A stretch of DNA of 64,000 nucleotides, taken from contig VXAA01000613.1 in assembly GCA_013399115.1 (NCBI GenBank), positions 186,001 through 250,000 on the forward strand, written 5' to 3'. The translations under genes and the position numbers were made by a program. Source of the DNA: Anseranas semipalmata (taxonomy: Eukaryota > Chordata > Aves > Anseriformes > Anseranatidae). Each line of letters opens with the position of its first letter. Within the stretch, counting starts at the first letter, position 1. The notes beneath the pieces were generated by a model that saw only the letters and a program-made list of their open reading frames with translations, did not search any database and was not told the DNA's origin. Shown piece after piece: positions 62,661 to 64,000 of this stretch.

Positions 62661-62670
62661 CTACCTGAGC
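62661..62670 (-). other. Splice donor of the IgLON first coding exon
   Basis: On the minus strand the exon ends ...GCTCAG at 62665 and the intron starts GTAGGAG at 62664. CAG|GTAGGA is a good U2 donor. It splits the Arg codon after AG, matching the family junction before the Cys of Ig domain 1 (LR|C). Confidence 0.9.
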
Positions 62671-62831
62671 GTGGCACTCTCCCCTTGTCGCACAGTCACG
62701 TTGTCCATAGCTTTGGGGAAGGTGGCATCTCCGCTGCGCACGGGCACTCCTGCGGGCACAAGGAAGAGCAGCCTGAGACAGAGGACGACTAGGCACCTCC
62801 AGGGCAGGGCTAAGCACCCACCGACCCCCAT
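62665..62831 (-). CDS. OPCML/NTM: IgLON family first coding exon (OPCML or NTM), signal peptide and start of Ig domain 1
   Basis: Translating the minus strand from the ATG at 62831-62829 gives 55 codons plus two bases of an Arg codon, ending at a GT donor. Residues 1-28 form a signal peptide with a hydrophobic core around 14-27 ([14 protein letters not shown]). The mature start [20 protein letters not shown] is the highly conserved N-terminus shared by opioid-binding cell adhesion molecule (OPCML) and neurotrimin (NTM, chicken CEPU-1). Residues 44-46 (NVT) are an N-glycosylation sequon, and QGESATL leads to the first Ig-domain cysteine, expected in the next exon. These are GPI-anchored neuronal surface proteins with three Ig domains that mediate homophilic and heterophilic adhesion and neurite growth. 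The start has A at -3 and G at +4, a strong Kozak context. An in-frame ATG 87 bases upstream (62918) is open but crosses an N and lacks family support. From one exon I cannot separate OPCML from NTM: from memory, the mammalian paralogues are nearly identical here. Remaining exons lie left of this window. Confidence 0.93.
62749..62771 (-). other. Splice acceptor embedded in the signal-peptide codons
   Basis: Reading the minus strand, the codons for residues L21 to A27 form a pyrimidine-rich run CTGCTCTTCCTTGTGCCC followed by GCAG at 62753-62750. An acceptor here would leave an 85-base shared exon (62749-62665) starting GA GTG CCC, so an upstream first exon must supply one base to complete a Gly codon. 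Known OPCML and NTM isoforms with different signal peptides rejoin at exactly this Gly-Val-Pro-Val-Arg point. What is seen is the sequence; its use in this species is inferred. Confidence 0.7.
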
Positions 62832-62888
62832 CCTGGGCAGCAGGGACTTTTCCAACAGGCAAAAAACACACCCGACAAGGCCACCAGG

Positions 62889-62889
62889 N
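62889..62889. other. Single ambiguous base beside the 5' leader
   Basis: One N marks a sharp change from GC-rich leader sequence to an AT-rich stretch. It falls inside the upstream in-frame extension of the first coding exon. Confidence 0.98.
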
Positions 62890-63138
62890 CAGCAGCTTTC
62901 GAAGGATATGGCTGACATACCGCTATTGGGTTTTACTGATGTAAGCTTTCTGTGGTTCTCAGAGGCACCATAAAAGCTATTTACTTCTCAGGATACTGTT
63001 GAATTCATGTTTTCCGTGACGTTTTATTTTAAGTGATCACAGTTTTGTTGAAATTTAATTTACCTTTTTCTAGTTCTCATTGTTTTGAAATTTGTTTTTG
63101 CAGAGCATGGAATTACCATTGGAATTAAAAACACCACC

Positions 63139-63170
63139 AAAAAAAAATATATATATATATATAAAAAAAA
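63139..63170 (+). repeat. A-rich tract with (AT)n core
   Basis: An (AT)8-like core (63147-63163) is flanked by A runs. Confidence 0.85.
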
Positions 63171-63349
63171 GCAAGAAAAAACACCACCCCCGGAGCGAGC
63201 CCACGGGTCCGGATGCAAAAAGGCACAGTGGGCAAATGCCTCCGAGGTGCCCAGCAGTTCCTCTCCTCCAGCCCCGCCGCCGGGTCCCAAACGCGGGCTG
63301 GTCCGGGCGGGATGCAGGATGTGGGGATGTCGGGATGATGTCGGGATGA

Positions 63350-63506
63350 NNNNNNNNNNNNNNNNNNNNNNNNNNNNNNNNNNNNNNNNNNNNNNNNNNN
63401 NNNNNNNNNNNNNNNNNNNNNNNNNNNNNNNNNNNNNNNNNNNNNNNNNNNNNNNNNNNNNNNNNNNNNNNNNNNNNNNNNNNNNNNNNNNNNNNNNNNN
63501 NNNNNN
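63350..63506. other. Assembly gap (157 Ns) in the 5' region
   Basis: A run of N interrupts the CpG-rich 5' flank. The left edge ends in a short tandem of GATGTCGGGAT units (63327-63349), so a GC-rich minisatellite probably caused the gap. Confidence 0.98.
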
Positions 63507-63650
63507 CGGACCGCCACTTGGGCTCCCGCACGCCCCCAGCGCCCGCACACCCGCACGCAGCGAGCGGCGGCGGCAGCGCGCTCGGCAGGCGAAGGGCGCC
63601 CGCGTTACCCCCCGCCGCACCGCGCTCCTTGGGGGATGGGATGCCGGACA
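63507..63650. promoter_or_regulatory. CpG island at the gene's 5' end
   Basis: Roughly 23 CpG dinucleotides fall in about 130 bases, with GCGGCGGCGG and CCGCCGC runs, directly beside an assembly gap that probably hides more of the island. It lies between the candidate upstream donor (63691) and the coding exon (62831) and is the best promoter candidate for the MGV isoform. No TATA box is evident. Confidence 0.6.
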
Positions 63651-63685
63651 CCCCCCCCTTCTCCTCCCCTCGCTTCCCCGGAGTG

Positions 63686-63727
63686 CTTACCTGCGCCCGG
63701 CAGCCAGCACCAAACTACCTCTGACAT
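63686..63727 (-). other. Candidate upstream alternative first exon end (splice donor) with a 12-codon open frame
   Basis: The minus strand reads GGGCGCAG|GTAAGCAC with the exon's last base at 63691, an almost perfect U2 donor. An ATG at 63727-63725 opens MSEVVWCWLPGA plus one base, which is the phase needed to join the acceptor at 62749. The joined N-terminus would be short and only weakly signal-like, and its ATG context is poor (C at -3, T at +4), so a non-coding 5' UTR exon is equally possible. An in-frame TAG lies 42 bases upstream of the ATG. Confidence 0.35.
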
Positions 63728-63761
63728 TTGCCCTCCACACCATCCCCTCCCCAGGCGGCAA

Positions 63762-63845
63762 AGCCACTATGCAGGAGGGGAAACTGAGGCACGGGACAAT
63801 TCCCCCCCCCCAAGTCAGGCAGCCGGTGACAAGGAGAGGCGGGAG
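63762..63845 (+). repeat. Ancient MIR/L3-like repeat fragment
   Basis: TATGCAGGAGGGGAAACTGA, then GGCACGGGACAATT and AAGTCAGGCAGCCGGTGAC, matches the amniote motif 'acagatggggaaactgaggcacagag...aagtcacacagc...gtcagtgg' of MIR/L3-type elements. It lies just upstream of the candidate first-exon donor. Family assignment needs RepeatMasker. Confidence 0.5.
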
Positions 63846-64000
63846 CATGCCCTCCCGGCCCCCTGCACCTCACAGACACGCAGCAGGAGTGTAGGTGGCG
63901 AATTCCTCCCCAGCTGCAAGCACGGTCCCCGAGTACTTTTTATCAGCTCATAATTTAACAAATATCGCATTTGCTTATGCCTAGTAATTCCTCCTTTCCT
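63846..64000. other. 5' flank, nothing recognised
   Basis: GC-rich then AT-rich flank (TCATAATTTAACAAATATCG). No feature called. Confidence 0.5.

Larger units (their letters stand above)
1..62664 (-). other. OPCML/NTM: First intron of the IgLON gene (partial, 3' end outside window)
   Basis: Everything left of the donor at 62664 is intron by position. OPCML and NTM are known for first introns of very large size, which fits the absence of another exon in 62.6 kb. I read both strands for Ig-domain, transmembrane or other recognisable coding pieces and found none. The contents are listed as separate entries. Confidence 0.8.
62832..63349 (-). other. 5' leader and AT-rich stretch upstream of the coding exon
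   Basis: The 57 bases directly upstream of the ATG are plausible 5' UTR. From 62890 to about 63180 the DNA becomes strongly AT-rich, then GC-rich again up to the gap. No TATA box is placed correctly for the minus strand that I could identify. Confidence 0.45.

Noticed and set aside
62158..62871. 237-codon minus-strand frame overlapping the IgLON exon in another phase
   Set aside because: It reads the true exon out of frame; the conserved IgLON reading is in the frame starting at 62831.
62832..62918. Upstream in-frame ATG adding 29 residues to the IgLON protein
   Set aside because: It crosses an N, would bury the signal peptide, and the family starts at the MGV methionine, which has a strong Kozak context.
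63053..63105. Minus-strand AAAAAG|GTAAAT donor (near 63064) and plus-strand TTTTTGCAG acceptor (near 63103)
   Set aside because: The minus donor would end a frame in the wrong phase for the 62749 acceptor, and no plus-strand gene is supported here. AT-rich DNA yields such sites by chance.
63060..63894. Long open frames spanning the assembly gap on both strands
   Set aside because: They exist only because Ns are read through; no coding conclusion can be drawn.
1..64000. tRNA, rRNA, CRISPR array, prokaryotic operon, endogenous retrovirus
   Set aside because: No tRNA B-box with cloverleaf, no regularly spaced repeats, no retroviral LTR or gag/pol-like reading was seen on either strand.

Overview
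This window is vertebrate, almost certainly avian, nuclear DNA. Three things support this. First, there is one recognisable protein-coding exon, on the minus strand at 62665-62831, which encodes the signal peptide and the start of the first Ig domain of an IgLON cell-adhesion molecule of the OPCML (OBCAM) / NTM (neurotrimin, chicken CEPU-1) pair. Second, two CR1 LINE 3' tails of the avian type are present (about 5577-5642 and 30952-31017), the second ending in two ATTCTATG-like octamers. Third, the whole remainder lacks dense coding sequence, operons or ribosome-binding sites. Species cannot be decided from this sequence.

Layout. The gene runs right to left. Positions 62832-64000 hold the 5' flank or 5' UTR: a CpG-rich block cut by a 157-base assembly gap (63350-63506), an AT-rich stretch next to a single N, and a near-consensus splice donor at 63691/63690 that may end an upstream alternative first exon. 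The exon at 62831-62665 has a strong Kozak start, a 55-codon open frame and a GT donor at 62664-62663. From there to position 1 the window is the opening of a very large first intron (more than 62.6 kb inside the window, 3' end not seen). No further exon of this gene and no second protein-coding gene could be supported.

The intron holds low-complexity tracts, a few degenerate ancient repeats (MIR/L3-like), one strong intronic CpG island (core 8580-8830), two small assembly defects (33 Ns at 32047-32079; one N at 28150), and a series of AT-rich blocks with clustered homeodomain, GATA or E-box motifs. These blocks look like the conserved non-coding enhancers typical of neural adhesion-gene introns, but conservation could not be tested here.

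The best-supported biological point is that the codons for the hydrophobic signal-peptide core also form a polypyrimidine tract and AG acceptor (after 62750). This fits the known two-promoter structure of OPCML and NTM, in which an alternative first exon replaces the signal peptide while the mature N-terminus ([10 protein letters not shown]...) stays the same. The best regulatory leads are a TTTTATGA repeat cluster with a perfect hairpin (30011-30129), a four-member CAGATG E-box cluster beside a 20-bp perfect palindrome (13483-13587), and repeated TTATC motifs at 20620-20760 and 36995-37037. I found no clearly novel system.
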